Shown: positions 26,659 to 36,466, counted from the first letter of the stretch. The stretch: DNA of 64,000 bases from Arthrobacter sp. (GCA_023264815.1 JAHFUZ010000018.1:1-64000), one strand, 5' to 3'. Numbers and translations: made by a program. The notes: a model not told the origin generated them from the letters alone.

Positions 26659-28406
26659 AGGTACTGTCCCGTGGTGGGCATCGTTTCGATGGACTTGCCG
26701 GGCTCCTGGCCGGCCTTGCCCTGGACAATGGTGCGGATGTACGTGATCCGCTCGCCCTTCTTGCCCGAGATCCTTGCCCAGTCGTCCGGGTTCGTGGTGT
26801 TCGGCATGTCCTCGTGCTCGCGGAACTCATCCACGACAGCCCGGAGGAGATGCTCGATCCGGAGACCCTTCTGGTGCAGGGTCAGAAGATCCTTGATGGC
26901 GTACTTTTTCGCCCGGTCCACAACGTTCTGCACCACGGCGCCGGAGTTGAAGTCCTTGAAATAGAGCATCTCCGTATCGCCGTTGGCGTAGGTGACTTCG
27001 AGGTACTCGTTGGACTTTTCGGTGGAGTACATCGCCTCGACAGTCCGCTGGACCATGGCATCCACAGTGGCCTGCACGTCGCCGTCGTGTTCTGCAAGGT
27101 CTGACTCGTGGAACGGCAGGTCGGTGGTGATGTATTTATTGAAGATGTCCGCTGCCGCCTCGGCGTCGGGGCGCTGGATCTTGACTTTGACGTCCAGCCG
27201 GCCGGGCCGCAGGATGGCGGGGTCAATCATGTCCTCACGGTTGGAGGCGCCAATGACTATGACGTTGTCCAGCCGTTCCACGCCGTCGATCTCGCTGAGC
27301 AACTGCGGCACGATGGTGGTCTCGACGTCGGACGAGATGCCGGTGCCACGCGTGCGGAACAGGGAATCCATCTCGTCAAAGAAGACCACTACGGGGCTGC
27401 CGTCCGAGGCTTTCTCCCGGGCCCGGGAGAAGATCAGGCGGATGTGCCGTTCTGTCTCCCCCACGTACTTGTCCAGAAGCTCGGGGCCCTTGATGTTCAG
27501 GAAGTAGCTCTTGAGGTCAACGTTGCCGGACCGTTCGGCCGCGCGCGCGGCAAGCGAATTGGCCACAGCCTTGGCGATCAGGGTTTTTCCGCAGCCCGGG
27601 GGGCCGTACAGCAGGATGCCCTTGGGCGCCTTGAGTCCATGTTCGCGGTACAGGTCCGGGTGTAGGAACGGAAGTTCCACGGCATCGCGGATCTGTTCGA
27701 TCTGCGGGCCCAGGCCGCCGATGTCCTCATAAGTGATGTCAGGGACTTCTTCGAGGACCAGGTTTTCCACTTCGGAGCGGGGCACCTTCTCAAGGGCGTA
27801 GCCGGTGCGGGAGTCAATGGACAGTGCGTCGCCCACCCGGAGCTTTTCGCTGAGCAGGGCGCCGGAGAGCCGGATGACACGCTCCTCATCGGCGCGGCCC
27901 ACCACCAATGCGCGGTCCGGACCCAGCAGTTCCTTGAGGGTGGCCAACTCACCGGTCCGCTCATAACCGAGGCCGGCCACAATCAGCAGGGCCTCGTTAA
28001 GGAGTACTTCCTGGCCGACCGCCAGTTGGCCGATGTTAACCAGCGGGCTGATGCCCACGCGCATCTTCCGGCCGGCGTTGAAGATGTCCGCGGATTCCTC
28101 GGTGACAGCCTGCCCGCTGCTGCCCGCCGACGGCATACGCCGCGGATTAAGCTGCAGGATGGTGCCGAAGCTGTATGGGGGCTGTCCCTCCTGGTCCAGG
28201 GCATTCTTCAGCCGCAGAATCTCGGCTTTGGCTGCCTCCAGCATCGTGACCAGCTTGGTGTTGTTCTGCGTTGCGGCGGCAAGTTGGCGGTCGATGTGCC
28301 TGAGTTTGTCCCGCAGAACGTTGACCTGCCGGTCCGCGACGGACAGTTCGTTGGCGGCAGACTGCTCCGCCGGTGTACGTCCGGAGTCCTGATTCGGCGT
28401 CTCCAT
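26655..28406 (-). CDS. arc: Proteasome-associated AAA ATPase ARC/Mpa
   Basis: 583 residues. Hexameric unfoldase that captures pupylated proteins and feeds them to the 20S core. The N-terminal coiled coil (about 22-75) is the Pup receptor, followed by tandem OB domains (about 95-210). The AAA module has Walker A GPPGCGKT at 268-275 and Walker [10 protein letters not shown]. The extreme C-terminus GQYL carries the penultimate tyrosine that docks into the alpha-ring pockets. It is called Mpa in mycobacteria and ARC in other actinobacteria. Confidence 0.97.
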   Translation of the reverse strand: METPNQDSGRTPAEQSAANELSVADRQVNVLRDKLRHIDRQLAAATQNNTKLVTMLEAAKAEILRLKNALDQEGQPPYSFGTILQLNPRRMPSAGSSGQAVTEESADIFNAGRKMRVGISPLVNIGQLAVGQEVLLNEALLIVAGLGYERTGELATLKELLGPDRALVVGRADEERVIRLSGALLSEKLRVGDALSIDSRTGYALEKVPRSEVENLVLEEVPDITYEDIGGLGPQIEQIRDAVELPFLHPDLYREHGLKAPKGILLYGPPGCGKTLIAKAVANSLAARAAERSGNVDLKSYFLNIKGPELLDKYVGETERHIRLIFSRAREKASDGSPVVVFFDEMDSLFRTRGTGISSDVETTIVPQLLSEIDGVERLDNVIVIGASNREDMIDPAILRPGRLDVKVKIQRPDAEAAADIFNKYITTDLPFHESDLAEHDGDVQATVDAMVQRTVEAMYSTEKSNEYLEVTYANGDTEMLYFKDFNSGAVVQNVVDRAKKYAIKDLLTLHQKGLRIEHLLRAVVDEFREHEDMPNTTNPDDWARISGKKGERITYIRTIVQGKAGQEPGKSIETMPTTGQYL

Positions 28407-28489
28407 GATGCATCAGCCCCTTCCTGCTCTTCTTCTTAAGACCTTAGCCCCAAGATGGCAGGTACTGCTGGAGACTCCCGAAATGTGGA

Positions 28490-29581
28490 CTAGTTCGTAA
28501 CCTCCGGCGCGTCCTTGACGTTGGTCCCGGCGATGGCATCGCGTGCTGCCCTGCGGAGTTTCTTGTCTGAGACAAGGCGTTCACCGACGGCCCCGGGTGT
28601 CCAGGCGTTCACGTCGTCCTCGTTGAAATCAGTCTTCGACGGGCGGCGCTTGACCGAAATTCCCGTGACGCCGTCGGCCAGCCGGCGGGTGACCAGGAGG
28701 AATCCGGTGTGTGCCACCATGCGGTGGTCCGGGCGGACCGCCAGGCCCTCCAGGTGCCAGCCGCGGACCATCGACTCCCAGGCATCGGGCTCGGTGAAGC
28801 GGCCGTCGGCACGGATGGCTTCCGCGGTCCGGGACAGCTGGGTGACGGTGGCCACGTAGTTGATCCACACTCCGCCGGGCGCCAGCACCGTTGCCACGGC
28901 GTCAAGGCACTCCCAGGGAGCCAGCATGTCCAGGACCACGCGGTCCACGGATCCGGGCGCCTCGCTGCTGACCACTTCTTCCTGGAAGTCTCCCAGGGAA
29001 ATTTTCCAGGCGGGGTGCGGGCCGCCAAAGATGGTTTCCACGTTCCCGCGGGCAATGTCGGCAAATTCTTCGCGGCGTTCGAACGAGTGCAGGTAACCGT
29101 TGTCGCCCACCGCGCGGAGCAGGGAGATGGAGAGCGCGCCGGAGCCAACGCCGGCCTCAACAACCCGGGCACCCGGGAAGATGTCAGCCATGGTGACAAT
29201 CTGGCCGGCGTCCTTCGGATAAACCACGGCGGCGCCCCGAGGCATGGAGAGGACGAAGTCCGAAAGGAGCGGGCGCAGGGTTTGGTACTGCTGTCCAACG
29301 TTGTTCACCACAACGGAACCGTCCGCCTGCCCGATGATCTCGTCATGGTTCAGGAAACCGCGGTGCGTGTGGAAGGCGCCGCCCCTTTCGAGGGTGACGG
29401 TGTTCATCCTGCCGCGTTCGTCCGTCAGCTGCACCCGCTCCCCTTCCCGGAAGGGGCCGCGGCGGCGGGCGGCCCCCACCGGCTGGAGAGCGTTGGCGGC
29501 ACCACCTGCGTCGGACGACGCCGGGATTGACTCCGCGGGGGTGGACGGCGCTGCGGTGTGGGCGGCAGATTCGCTGCTCAT
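28490..29581 (-). CDS. trmI: tRNA (adenine-58-N1)-methyltransferase TrmI
   Basis: 363 residues from ATG 29581 (AAGGAAA upstream), giving a Ser/Ala-rich N-terminal extension of about 40 residues. It makes m1A58 in the T-loop of tRNA. The N-terminal beta domain (GERVQLTDERGRMNTVTLER, FLNHDEIIG) and the SAM domain (ARVVEAGVGSGALSISLL, VLDMLAPWECLDAVA) match bacterial TrmI. Position upstream of arc is the same as for mycobacterial trmI. About 84 bases separate it from arc. Confidence 0.93.
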   Translation of the reverse strand: MSSESAAHTAAPSTPAESIPASSDAGGAANALQPVGAARRRGPFREGERVQLTDERGRMNTVTLERGGAFHTHRGFLNHDEIIGQADGSVVVNNVGQQYQTLRPLLSDFVLSMPRGAAVVYPKDAGQIVTMADIFPGARVVEAGVGSGALSISLLRAVGDNGYLHSFERREEFADIARGNVETIFGGPHPAWKISLGDFQEEVVSSEAPGSVDRVVLDMLAPWECLDAVATVLAPGGVWINYVATVTQLSRTAEAIRADGRFTEPDAWESMVRGWHLEGLAVRPDHRMVAHTGFLLVTRRLADGVTGISVKRRPSKTDFNEDDVNAWTPGAVGERLVSDKKLRRAARDAIAGTNVKDAPEVTN

Positions 29582-29690
29582 GAAAGTTTCCTTGCTCCTG
29601 TAAGACTGTGGGCCACGCATCGAAAAATCCGCCTGGTGCGTGCAGGCACGGGGTGGCAGTGCTGTGGAAGTGCCCAGCCGGCACGTAACT

Positions 29691-30857
29691 CTACCGGCTT
29701 TGGCCCTGGGGATGCCTATTCGGCCGGGCCGCTTTGCCGGTGATCGCGCCAACTACTGCGTTTTGCGACAGAAGGCCGGTCACCACGCCATGGTGGTCCA
29801 CCACGGCGTACTCGTGCCCCTCCAACTGGGAAAGGTACTGGATCAGCTCCTGCCCCTGTGACCATTCGGGCACATAGGCGCCGGCCGCCAGGGCGTAGGA
29901 CACCGCCGTCGCAGGGGTGTAAGTTGCGGCCTGCTCCGGTACTGCGGCCAGTGCGCGCCAGTCCACCACACCCTGCGGGCGGCCCTCTGGGCCACATACA
30001 ACAACCGCCGGTGTCCCGTCCTGGGACAGGCGGCGGATATCCGCCACGGTGGCGTTCGCCGGAATTCCGACGGCGGGAGCGGCCAGTGCGGTTGCGCTGA
30101 CCAGGTGCAGCCTGCCGCGCAGGGTGCCCTGCTGGATGGCGGCACTGGCACCCATCCACAGGAAACCGCCCACCAGAACGGTGACCATCAGGAGGCTAAA
30201 ATCCGGAGTCACCCCGGCAAGGAACGGCCGGGCGATGAACCAGTAGCCCAAGGCCACCACGATAATCCGGCCGGCCCAGCCCGCGGCCACAGTTCCCTTG
30301 GCCTGGCTTCCGGTGGCCTTCCAGACGGCCGACTCAACAATCCGGCCCCCGTCCAGCGGGAGTCCAGGCAGGACGTTGAAGATCCCAATCACGAAGTTGG
30401 CCCACATAAAGATGTTTGTCAGGGTGTCAGCCACGATTCCCAGGCTGGTGGCGGACAGGACCAGCCAGGCCCCGCCTGCGAGGACCAGGTTTGCTGCAGG
30501 GCCAGCCAGGGCCACGACGACTGATCGTGCGGGCGTAGCCGTGAAGTTTTCGAACTGGGTATGGCCGCCCCAAAGGTTCAGGACGATTTTTTGCGTGGGC
30601 CAGCCGTACACCTTGGCCGTGAGGGCGTGTGCCAACTCGTGGACCAGGACCGACATGAGAAGCAGCAGGGCGTAGGCGAACGCTACGTAGTAGGCGGTGA
30701 TGCCGAACTGGGGGTTCCGCTGCAACAGGACGGGGCCGTAAACGATGACCGTAAAGGCGGCGATCACAAACCAGGAGTAGGCCAGGATCACGGGGATTCC
30801 AGCGATCCTGCCGAGGCGGATCCCTTCGCGCCTGGACGGAGCGGGTGTGTCGCTCAA
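29691..30857 (-). CDS. Site-2 protease family (M50) membrane peptidase with CBS domains
   Basis: 388 residues. An intramembrane metalloprotease: zinc-binding HELAH at residues 73-77 inside a transmembrane helix, with NVLPGLPLDGGR at about 161-172 giving the third ligand. Six or so transmembrane segments occupy the first 235 residues. The C-terminal 150 residues contain a CBS-domain pair (ATVADIRRLSQDGTPAVVV, EYAVVDHHGVVTGLLSQ) that could bind an adenyl nucleotide and regulate cleavage. Its start overlaps the HAD hydrolase stop by 4 bases. The substrate is unknown. Confidence 0.88.
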   Translation of the reverse strand: MSDTPAPSRREGIRLGRIAGIPVILAYSWFVIAAFTVIVYGPVLLQRNPQFGITAYYVAFAYALLLLMSVLVHELAHALTAKVYGWPTQKIVLNLWGGHTQFENFTATPARSVVVALAGPAANLVLAGGAWLVLSATSLGIVADTLTNIFMWANFVIGIFNVLPGLPLDGGRIVESAVWKATGSQAKGTVAAGWAGRIIVVALGYWFIARPFLAGVTPDFSLLMVTVLVGGFLWMGASAAIQQGTLRGRLHLVSATALAAPAVGIPANATVADIRRLSQDGTPAVVVCGPEGRPQGVVDWRALAAVPEQAATYTPATAVSYALAAGAYVPEWSQGQELIQYLSQLEGHEYAVVDHHGVVTGLLSQNAVVGAITGKAARPNRHPQGQSR

Positions 30858-31588
30858 GACATGCTCCCGGGCGATAGAACCGCGGAACCCGTGGACGCAG
30901 CCAGGCTGCCTGCCGCTATGGCTTCGAGGTCGGTGACACTGCGGCCGGAAAGCGAATCCCAGGTTGTGTGCCGGGGGTTGTCCGGGAGCGGAACAATGTG
31001 CGGAATGGCCACCGTGGCAACGCCCGATGCCAGGGCCGCAGCCACGCCCGGCGCCGAATCTTCCAGTGCCACACAGTGGTCAATGGTCAGTCCGGGATCC
31101 GCTTCCTGAAGCATTTCCACTGCCTTGAGGTAGGCCTCCGGGTGGGGTTTGCCCCGTGTCACGGTGTCTCCGGTGACCAGGAACTCAAAGTATGGCCGCG
31201 GCAGGCTGGCCACGATCTCGCGGGCCAGGGGCCCCTCGGACATGGTGACCAGCGCGCACCGCACGCCGGCATGGTGCAGGTCATCAAGAAGTTCCCTGGC
31301 GCCGGGGCGCCAGGGAACCGAACGCTGTACGCTCCGGATGACCTCTGCGGTGAGGGAGTCGATAATTTCCCTGGTGCCAAGCCGGACGCCGGCATCCTGC
31401 AGTATTCCGGCAGAGAACGTCAATGCCTGTCCCACAAGCTGGGTGGCCTGCTCGTGTGACCAGGTGCCGCCATGGGCTTCCACCAGCGCTCGTTCCGCGG
31501 CAATCCAATAGGGCTCTGTGTCCACGATGGTGCCGTCCATATCCCAAAGAACGGCGCGGAGCGGGGAAACAGGGGGTGAGGATCGCAT
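30854..31588 (-). CDS. HAD-family hydrolase
   Basis: 244 residues. The nucleophile motif is WDMDGTIVDTEPYW (Asp16, Asp18), motif II is ALVTMSEG, motif III lies at TRGKPHPEAY and motif IV at VALEDSAPGVAAALA. This is the beta-phosphoglucomutase/phosphatase-like subgroup with a helical cap; the substrate is not predictable. TAGACT lies 6 bases upstream of the ATG, so it is probably leaderless. It is the first gene of the long minus-strand run, divergent from the PAC2 gene. Confidence 0.88.
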   Translation of the reverse strand: MRSSPPVSPLRAVLWDMDGTIVDTEPYWIAAERALVEAHGGTWSHEQATQLVGQALTFSAGILQDAGVRLGTREIIDSLTAEVIRSVQRSVPWRPGARELLDDLHHAGVRCALVTMSEGPLAREIVASLPRPYFEFLVTGDTVTRGKPHPEAYLKAVEMLQEADPGLTIDHCVALEDSAPGVAAALASGVATVAIPHIVPLPDNPRHTTWDSLSGRSVTDLEAIAAGSLAASTGSAVLSPGSMS

Positions 31589-31594
31589 GCGTTC

Positions 31595-31732
31595 AGTCTA
31601 CGGTGCCACCCTGAGCGCCGGCCGTGGGGTACGCCCTTGGCGAATATCGGGCGCGGGTGCAGGTGCAGATCACCTGCCGGCGGAGTTTTGGCCCGGCATT
31701 GACTGCATCGTCCCGGTCCTTGGACGTAGGGT
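31595..31732. promoter_or_regulatory. Divergent leaderless promoters for the HAD and PAC2 genes
   Basis: On the minus strand TAGACT (31595-31600) ends 6 bases before the HAD start. On the plus strand TAGGGT (31727-31732) ends 6 bases before the PAC2 start. The 150-base gap holds no other recognised feature. Confidence 0.5.
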
Positions 31733-31738
31733 GTTGAA

Positions 31739-32644
31739 ATGAATAGCTTCAACGGAGACACCACGGAACCGGGTGCACTGCCTGAACGGGAGCAGTTCCT
31801 GCTGCCCGTGGCTGATGGGGAGCGCATCACAGTGATGCTGGCGGCTTTTGAAGGCTGGAATGATGCCGGCGAAGCGGCCAGTGATTCGTTGCGCTATCTC
31901 AACAAGGTGTGGGGCGGCAAGAAGGTTGCGTCCATCGATGCGGACGAATACTACGACTTCCAGTTCACCCGCCCCACCGTCCGGCGCAACGCTTCGGGGG
32001 AACGAAAGATCAAATGGCCCTCCACCCGGATCTACAAGGCCAGTGCACCCAACTCGAACGTGGACGTCATCTTTGTCCAGGGCATTGAGCCGTCCTATAA
32101 ATGGCGGGCCTACACTGCTGAGCTGCTGGTCCATGCGGAAGCGCTGAAAGTGGATTATGTGGTCCTGGTGGGCGCGCTCCTGGCAGATGTCCCCCACAGC
32201 CGGCCCATTCCGGTCAGCACGTCCTCGGATGACGCCCCGTTGAGGGAACGCCTCAACCTGGAACCGTCCCAGTACGAGGGGCCTGTGGGCATCGTGGGCG
32301 TGCTGTCGGAAGTGGCCCTGCTGGCAGGTATTCCCACGGTCTCGCTGTGGGCTGCGGTCCCCCACTATGTGGCCCAGGCCCCGTCGCCCAAGGCGCAACT
32401 GGCGCTGCTGCACCGGGTGGAGGAGCTCCTGCAGGTTCCCCTGGACACCCATGAACTCGCCGAGGAGGCGGCCGCGTGGGAACGGGGTGTGGATGAGCTG
32501 GCCACCGAGGATCCGGAGATCGCCGCGTACGTCCGCCAGTTGGAAGAGGCCAAGGATACCGCCGACCTTCCTGAGGCCAGCGGCGAATCCATTGCGCGGG
32601 AGTTTGAGCGCTACCTTAAACGTCGGGGACGCGACAAGCCCTGA
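31739..32644 (+). CDS. PAC2-family protein
   Basis: 301 residues. PAC2 proteins share the fold of archaeal and eukaryotic proteasome-assembly chaperones. The segments AAFEGWNDAGEAASDSLRYL, DYVVLVGALLADVPHSRP and GVLSEVALLAGIPTVSLWAA are characteristic. A C-terminal helical region (about 225-300) is rich in Glu. It lies beside the Pup-proteasome locus, as does its mycobacterial counterpart, so a role in proteasome assembly has often been suspected but is unproven in bacteria. TAGGGT-N6-ATG suggests a leaderless transcript. Confidence 0.88.
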   Translation: MNSFNGDTTEPGALPEREQFLLPVADGERITVMLAAFEGWNDAGEAASDSLRYLNKVWGGKKVASIDADEYYDFQFTRPTVRRNASGERKIKWPSTRIYKASAPNSNVDVIFVQGIEPSYKWRAYTAELLVHAEALKVDYVVLVGALLADVPHSRPIPVSTSSDDAPLRERLNLEPSQYEGPVGIVGVLSEVALLAGIPTVSLWAAVPHYVAQAPSPKAQLALLHRVEELLQVPLDTHELAEEAAAWERGVDELATEDPEIAAYVRQLEEAKDTADLPEASGESIAREFERYLKRRGRDKP

Positions 32645-32653
32645 AGAAATGTG

Positions 32654-32679
32654 CGGCTGTCCCGCCTCCGGGACAGCCG
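32654..32679. terminator. Hairpin between PAC2 and mshC (convergent)
   Basis: CGGCTGTCCC (32654-32663) and GGGACAGCCG (32670-32679) form a 10-bp stem with a 6-base loop. There is no T-run, so it may be a weak terminator or only an end-stabilising structure. A second GC-rich repeat (GGCCCGG/GGGCCCGG) follows. Confidence 0.5.
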
Positions 32680-32730
32680 GCCCGGTTCCTGGGCCCGGAG
32701 GCACCGGAGGCGCCTCAAGCTCGGAGGTGC

Positions 32731-34008
32731 CTAAAGAACGACGCCGAGCAGCGCCTCCACGGCGTCACTCACCAGGGCCTGGTCCTGGGGGCTGCACTCC
32801 CCAGCAGTTGAGAGTGCCGTTGCGGCCCACCCGTCAACGGCCGCGAGGGCTGCCGGGGCGTCCAGGTCGGCGGCCAGCGCGGTCCTCATGCCTCCGATAA
32901 CCCCTGCCGCCGATCCGGCCGGCGTCACGGCGAGGGCCTGGCGCCAGGCGGCAAGCCTGTCTTTGGCCTCCGCGAAGCCCTCCTGCGTCCATGACCAGTC
33001 AGCGCGGTAATGGTGGGCCAGGATGGCAAGCCGGATGGCGGCCGGCTCTTCGCCGTCAGCCCGCAGCCTGGACACGAGGACCAGGTTGCCTTTGGACTTG
33101 CTCATTTTTTCACCGTCCAGGCCAACCATGCCGGCGTGGGCGTAGTGGCGGGCCAGCGGGACACCTGTGAGCGAATAGGCGTGTCCCGCCCCCATTTCAT
33201 GGTGGGGGAAAATCAGGTCCGATCCCCCTCCCTGCACGGTGAAGGGCACGGGAAGGTACCGTTGGGCGATGACTGTGCATTCGATGTGCCAGCCCGGCCT
33301 GCCCTGGCCCAGCTCGCCGCCGGGCCAGCTGGGCTCACCGTCACGTGCCACCCGCCACAGCAGGGGGTCAAGAGCCTGCCGTTTTCCGGCCCGGCCGGGG
33401 TCGCCACCGCGTTCGGCGAACAGCTCAAGCATTTCGGCTTCACCCAGGTGCGAGATCGAACCGAGGGTCCAGGCATCAGCATCCACCGATTGTTTGCCGG
33501 CGGCTTCGACGTCGTAGTACACGTCACCATCGGGCTCGCCGCCTGCCCCTGCCACGCGGTAGGCGAGGCCCTGGCGGACGAGGCGCTCAATGGCGGGCAC
33601 AATCAGCTCCACCGACTCGACAGCACCCACATAGTGGTCCGGCGCGATGACGTTCAGGGCAGTCATGTCCGTCTGGAAGAGTTCGATCTGGCTCGCTGCA
33701 AGCTCCCGCCAGTCGACGCCGGTGGCAGTGGCGCGTTCCAGGAGGGGGTCGTCCACATCGGTGACGTTCTGCACATACGCCACTTTGTGGCCGGCATCGC
33801 GCCAGGCCCTGTTCAGGAGGTCAAAGGCCACATAGCTGGCAGCGTGGCCCATGTGCGTGGCGTCATACGGGGTGATGCCGCAAACATACATGGATTGTTC
33901 ACCGGTGGCAGGCAGGCCGACTTCGCGCCCCTCGGCGGTGTCGAACAAACGGATGGCCGGCATGGAGCCGGGCAGCACGGGAACAGGGCGGGAAGTCCAG
34001 GATTTCAC
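32731..34008 (-). CDS. mshC: L-cysteine:1D-myo-inositol 2-amino-2-deoxy-alpha-D-glucopyranoside ligase MshC
   Basis: 425 residues from GTG 34008. ATP-dependent ligase that joins cysteine to GlcN-inositol in mycothiol synthesis, evolved from cysteinyl-tRNA synthetase. The class I signatures are THMGHA (HIGH-like) and KMSKSKGNL. Zinc and cysteine binding starts at the YVCGITPYD cysteine and continues with WHIECTVIA and [11 protein letters not shown]. It is shorter than CysRS because the anticodon-binding domain is missing. It sits 15 bases after uppP in the direction of transcription, but TAGGCT-N6-GTG suggests its own leaderless promoter. Its presence shows that the cell makes mycothiol. Confidence 0.95.
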   Translation of the reverse strand: MKSWTSRPVPVLPGSMPAIRLFDTAEGREVGLPATGEQSMYVCGITPYDATHMGHAASYVAFDLLNRAWRDAGHKVAYVQNVTDVDDPLLERATATGVDWRELAASQIELFQTDMTALNVIAPDHYVGAVESVELIVPAIERLVRQGLAYRVAGAGGEPDGDVYYDVEAAGKQSVDADAWTLGSISHLGEAEMLELFAERGGDPGRAGKRQALDPLLWRVARDGEPSWPGGELGQGRPGWHIECTVIAQRYLPVPFTVQGGGSDLIFPHHEMGAGHAYSLTGVPLARHYAHAGMVGLDGEKMSKSKGNLVLVSRLRADGEEPAAIRLAILAHHYRADWSWTQEGFAEAKDRLAAWRQALAVTPAGSAAGVIGGMRTALAADLDAPAALAAVDGWAATALSTAGECSPQDQALVSDAVEALLGVVL

Positions 34009-34023
34009 AGCCCCAGCCTACTT

Positions 34024-34857
34024 CTAGGCGTCGATGACATTGAAACCGAGCAGTAGATACAGGGCCAGGCCCAGGAAGATCCGGTACCAGACAAAGAGCC
34101 GGTAGCTCCGGGTGGAGATGAATTTGAGGAACCAGCCAATAATCACGTATCCCACCACGAGGGCGATGATTGTGGCCAGCGCAGTCTCCGGGAGGCCATA
34201 CGGGCCGGTGATGCCGTCTTTGGAGACTACTTTGTAGAGCTGGTACAGGCCACTGCCAAATACGGCCGGAATGGCAAGGAGGAACGAATATCTGGCCGCT
34301 GCTTCGCGGGTGTAACCCATCAGGAGGCCCGCCGTAATGGTGCCACCGGACCGGGACACGCCGGGGATAAGCGCCATCGCCTGGGCGAAGCCGTACAGAA
34401 TGCCGTGCCTGTACGTGAGCTGGGAAAGGTCGCGGTCCTGCCGACCCACCGCGTCCGCCACGGCCAGGATCAAACCAAAAACGATCAGCATGGTGGCGAC
34501 GATCCACAGGCTTCGCAGCACGGATTCGATCTGGTCCTGGAAGAGCAGTCCCAGCACGATGATCGGCAGGCTGCCGAGGATCACGAGCCAGCCCATGCGG
34601 GCGTCAGGATCCTGCCGGGAGACCTTGCCGGTGATCGAGCCCCACCAGGCCCCGATGATCCGGACAATGTCCCGCCAGAAATAGATCAACACAGCCGTTT
34701 CAGTACCGAGCTGCGTAATGGCGGTAAATGCCGCACCCGGATCGGCCGCATTGGGCAGGAACTGACCCACAATCCGCAGGTGCGCGCTTGATGAAATCGG
34801 TAGAAATTCGGTCAGACCCTGTATAAGCCCCAGCAGGGCCGCCTCAATCCAGTTCAC
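34024..34857 (-). CDS. uppP: Undecaprenyl-diphosphatase UppP (BacA)
   Basis: 277 residues, polytopic membrane protein. Recycles undecaprenyl diphosphate to the monophosphate carrier for wall synthesis; extra copies give bacitracin resistance in other bacteria. The two conserved active-site regions are visible: [14 protein letters not shown] near the N-terminus and [13 protein letters not shown] in the middle. GTG 34857 is preceded by TAGTGT at 6 bases. Confidence 0.96.
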   Translation of the reverse strand: MNWIEAALLGLIQGLTEFLPISSSAHLRIVGQFLPNAADPGAAFTAITQLGTETAVLIYFWRDIVRIIGAWWGSITGKVSRQDPDARMGWLVILGSLPIIVLGLLFQDQIESVLRSLWIVATMLIVFGLILAVADAVGRQDRDLSQLTYRHGILYGFAQAMALIPGVSRSGGTITAGLLMGYTREAAARYSFLLAIPAVFGSGLYQLYKVVSKDGITGPYGLPETALATIIALVVGYVIIGWFLKFISTRSYRLFVWYRIFLGLALYLLLGFNVIDA

Positions 34858-34863
34858 GCTAAG

Positions 34864-34900
34864 ACACTACGTCATGCACCCTCTTGATTCCCCGTAAGCT
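34864..34900. promoter_or_regulatory. Divergent leaderless promoters for uppP and the aldo/keto reductase
   Basis: Only 50 bases separate the two start codons. TAGTGT on the minus strand (34864-34869) lies 6 bases before the uppP GTG, and TAAGCT on the plus strand (34895-34900) lies 7 bases before the reductase ATG. The short gap means the -35 regions must overlap the opposite promoter. Confidence 0.55.
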
Positions 34901-34907
34901 TGCAGCT

Positions 34908-35843
34908 ATGCAGCAGCGTTACGTCGGCAACAGTGGGTTGCGAGTCTCCGCCCTCTCCCTCGGCACCATGTCCTGGGCCGCCGAAACCGACGAACAGGAT
35001 GCCTCGGAGATCTTACGCACATTTGTGGACGGGGGCGGAAAAATGATCGACACGGCCGCCTCCTACTCTGGCGGCCGCGCCGAGGCATTGATCGGCTCCA
35101 TGCTGGGCGACGTCGTCTCCCGCACGGAGGTGTGTATTTCCACCAAGGCGGGGACCTCGACGTCGGACGGCAGGCGGACTGTGGACACCTCCCGGGGTGC
35201 GATGCTGGGCACCCTTGACGCCAGCCTCGCGAGGCTGGGCACCGACCACGTGGATATTTGGTTTGCCCAGGCCTGGGACGGCAATGTCCCGCTGGATGAA
35301 ACGTTGTCTGCACTCGAATTCGCCGTCCGCAGCGGCCGGGCCCGTTATGTGGGCATCGCTAACTTCAACGGCTGGCAAAGTGCCAAAGCGGCGGCAGTGG
35401 CGGGTTTCCCGCTCGTGGCAGCACAGACTGAGTATTCGCTGCTCCGCCGGACACCGGAGGCCGAACTCGTTCCCGCCGTCGAAGATGCGGGGCTGGGCCT
35501 GATGGCCTGGGCGCCACTGGGGCGTGGCGTGCTGACGGGCAAGTACCGCGGGGGTATTCCCGGCGATTCCAGTGCGGCCCGGACCGATTCTGCCCCGTAC
35601 ATCGAACCGTATTTGGGGCAGCAGCCATCAAGCGTGGTTGAGGCCGTGGCCATGGCAGCGAAGGGCCTGGGCCGGACACCGCTGGATGTTGCGCTCAGCT
35701 GGCTACTGGCACAACACGGCGTTGCCACCGCGATCGTTGGACCCCGGACTCCCGTCCAGGCCAAAGAGATCCTTGCTGCCCAGCTGACCCGGCTTCCTCC
35801 GGAGATTGCGCAGGCGTTGGAGGACGTCTCCCAGCCTGCGTGA
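34908..35843 (+). CDS. Aldo/keto reductase
   Basis: 311 residues from ATG 34908. NADPH-dependent TIM-barrel oxidoreductase. The catalytic Asp-Tyr region is MIDTAASYSGGRAEALIGS and the catalytic lysine is in VCISTKAG; WFAQAWDGNVPLDETLSAL and YVGIANFNGWQ follow the KAB-like/YajO pattern. The expected active-site histidine position reads FAQAW, that is Gln instead of His, as in some AKR subgroups. The substrate is unknown. Confidence 0.9.
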   Translation: MQQRYVGNSGLRVSALSLGTMSWAAETDEQDASEILRTFVDGGGKMIDTAASYSGGRAEALIGSMLGDVVSRTEVCISTKAGTSTSDGRRTVDTSRGAMLGTLDASLARLGTDHVDIWFAQAWDGNVPLDETLSALEFAVRSGRARYVGIANFNGWQSAKAAAVAGFPLVAAQTEYSLLRRTPEAELVPAVEDAGLGLMAWAPLGRGVLTGKYRGGIPGDSSAARTDSAPYIEPYLGQQPSSVVEAVAMAAKGLGRTPLDVALSWLLAQHGVATAIVGPRTPVQAKEILAAQLTRLPPEIAQALEDVSQPA

Positions 35844-35872
35844 CCCCGGGGAAACCGCAGGCGGGGGGCCAG

Positions 35873-36139
35873 TCAGTCCTCGACGATTTCGAGGTCCTCG
35901 TCATCGTCGATGCCTGACTCTTCGTCCTCATCCTCATCGTCGTCAAAGACCTGAAGCGGTGTGACTTCGCTGTAGGCCTCGTAGAGCGCGTCGTCATACA
36001 CTTCGAACGCATCTGCGACCGCGAAAAATGCTGCTTCGACGGCGGGATCCCCATCGCCGCGCCGGTTGGATGCTGCTATAAGGTGTTCTTCCAAGGCGGT
36101 TGTCAAGGACTGAAGCGCGACACGCGGATCGATGCTCAT
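35873..36139 (-). CDS. Small acidic conserved protein
   Basis: 88 residues. An N-terminal helical part (RVALQSLTTALEEHLIAASN, EAAFFAVADAFEVYDDALYE) is followed by an extremely acidic tail of D and E (VFDDDEDEDEESGIDDDEDL). No known domain; similar small proteins are found beside mycothiol and wall genes in relatives, where they are left hypothetical. TAACGT-N6-ATG gives a likely leaderless start. The gene is divergent from the DUF5703 gene. Confidence 0.7.
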   Translation of the reverse strand: MSIDPRVALQSLTTALEEHLIAASNRRGDGDPAVEAAFFAVADAFEVYDDALYEAYSEVTPLQVFDDDEDEDEESGIDDDEDLEIVED

Positions 36140-36178
36140 GACTTCACGTTAGCCGGAAAAGGACGAAAATGGAGAGCA

Positions 36179-36412
36179 ATGAAGGAACATTTTCTCACCA
36201 GCTCGGTCCATCGTGAACGGGACTTTCTCAAGCAGTACGAGTACCTCGTACTGACGGTCAGCCCCGACGATTCACTGCCCGAGGCGAGGCGCCGGCTTGT
36301 GGAACACTCCGAGTACGGCAAATGGGAACTGGAGCGCAGCGTGCTGTACATGGGCGGTGGCAGGCGCTATTGGCTCCGCCGGCGCGTGATGCAGGTCCAG
36401 CGGACCGTCTAG
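36179..36412 (+). CDS. DUF5703 family protein
   Basis: 77 residues from ATG 36179 (GGAGA upstream). Compact, basic protein: YEYLVLTVSPDDSLPEARRR and GKWELERSVLYMGGGRRYWL are the conserved core. Function unknown; the name reflects my recognition of the core pattern in actinobacteria. Its stop codon lies within the first copy of a 27-bp tandem repeat. Confidence 0.75.
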   Translation: MKEHFLTSSVHRERDFLKQYEYLVLTVSPDDSLPEARRRLVEHSEYGKWELERSVLYMGGGRRYWLRRRVMQVQRTV

Positions 36413-36466
36413 GTGGGCGGAGGCCAGCGGACCGTCTAGGTGTGCGGAGGCCAGCAGACCGTCTAG
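36397..36466. repeat. 27-bp tandem repeat, 2.6 copies, at two convergent gene ends
   Basis: Unit CCAGCGGACCGTCTAGGTGG followed by GCGGAGG. Copy 1 is 36397-36423, copy 2 is 36424-36450 (one change) and copy 3 is 36451-36466 (16 bases, one change). The first copy contains the DUF5703 stop and the third contains the stop of the opposing acyl-CoA dehydrogenase. Duplicated stop codons therefore lie on both strands. Confidence 0.9.

Noticed and set aside
36424-36466. CRISPR-like repeat
   Set aside because: The repeats are directly tandem without spacers, so this is a simple duplication.
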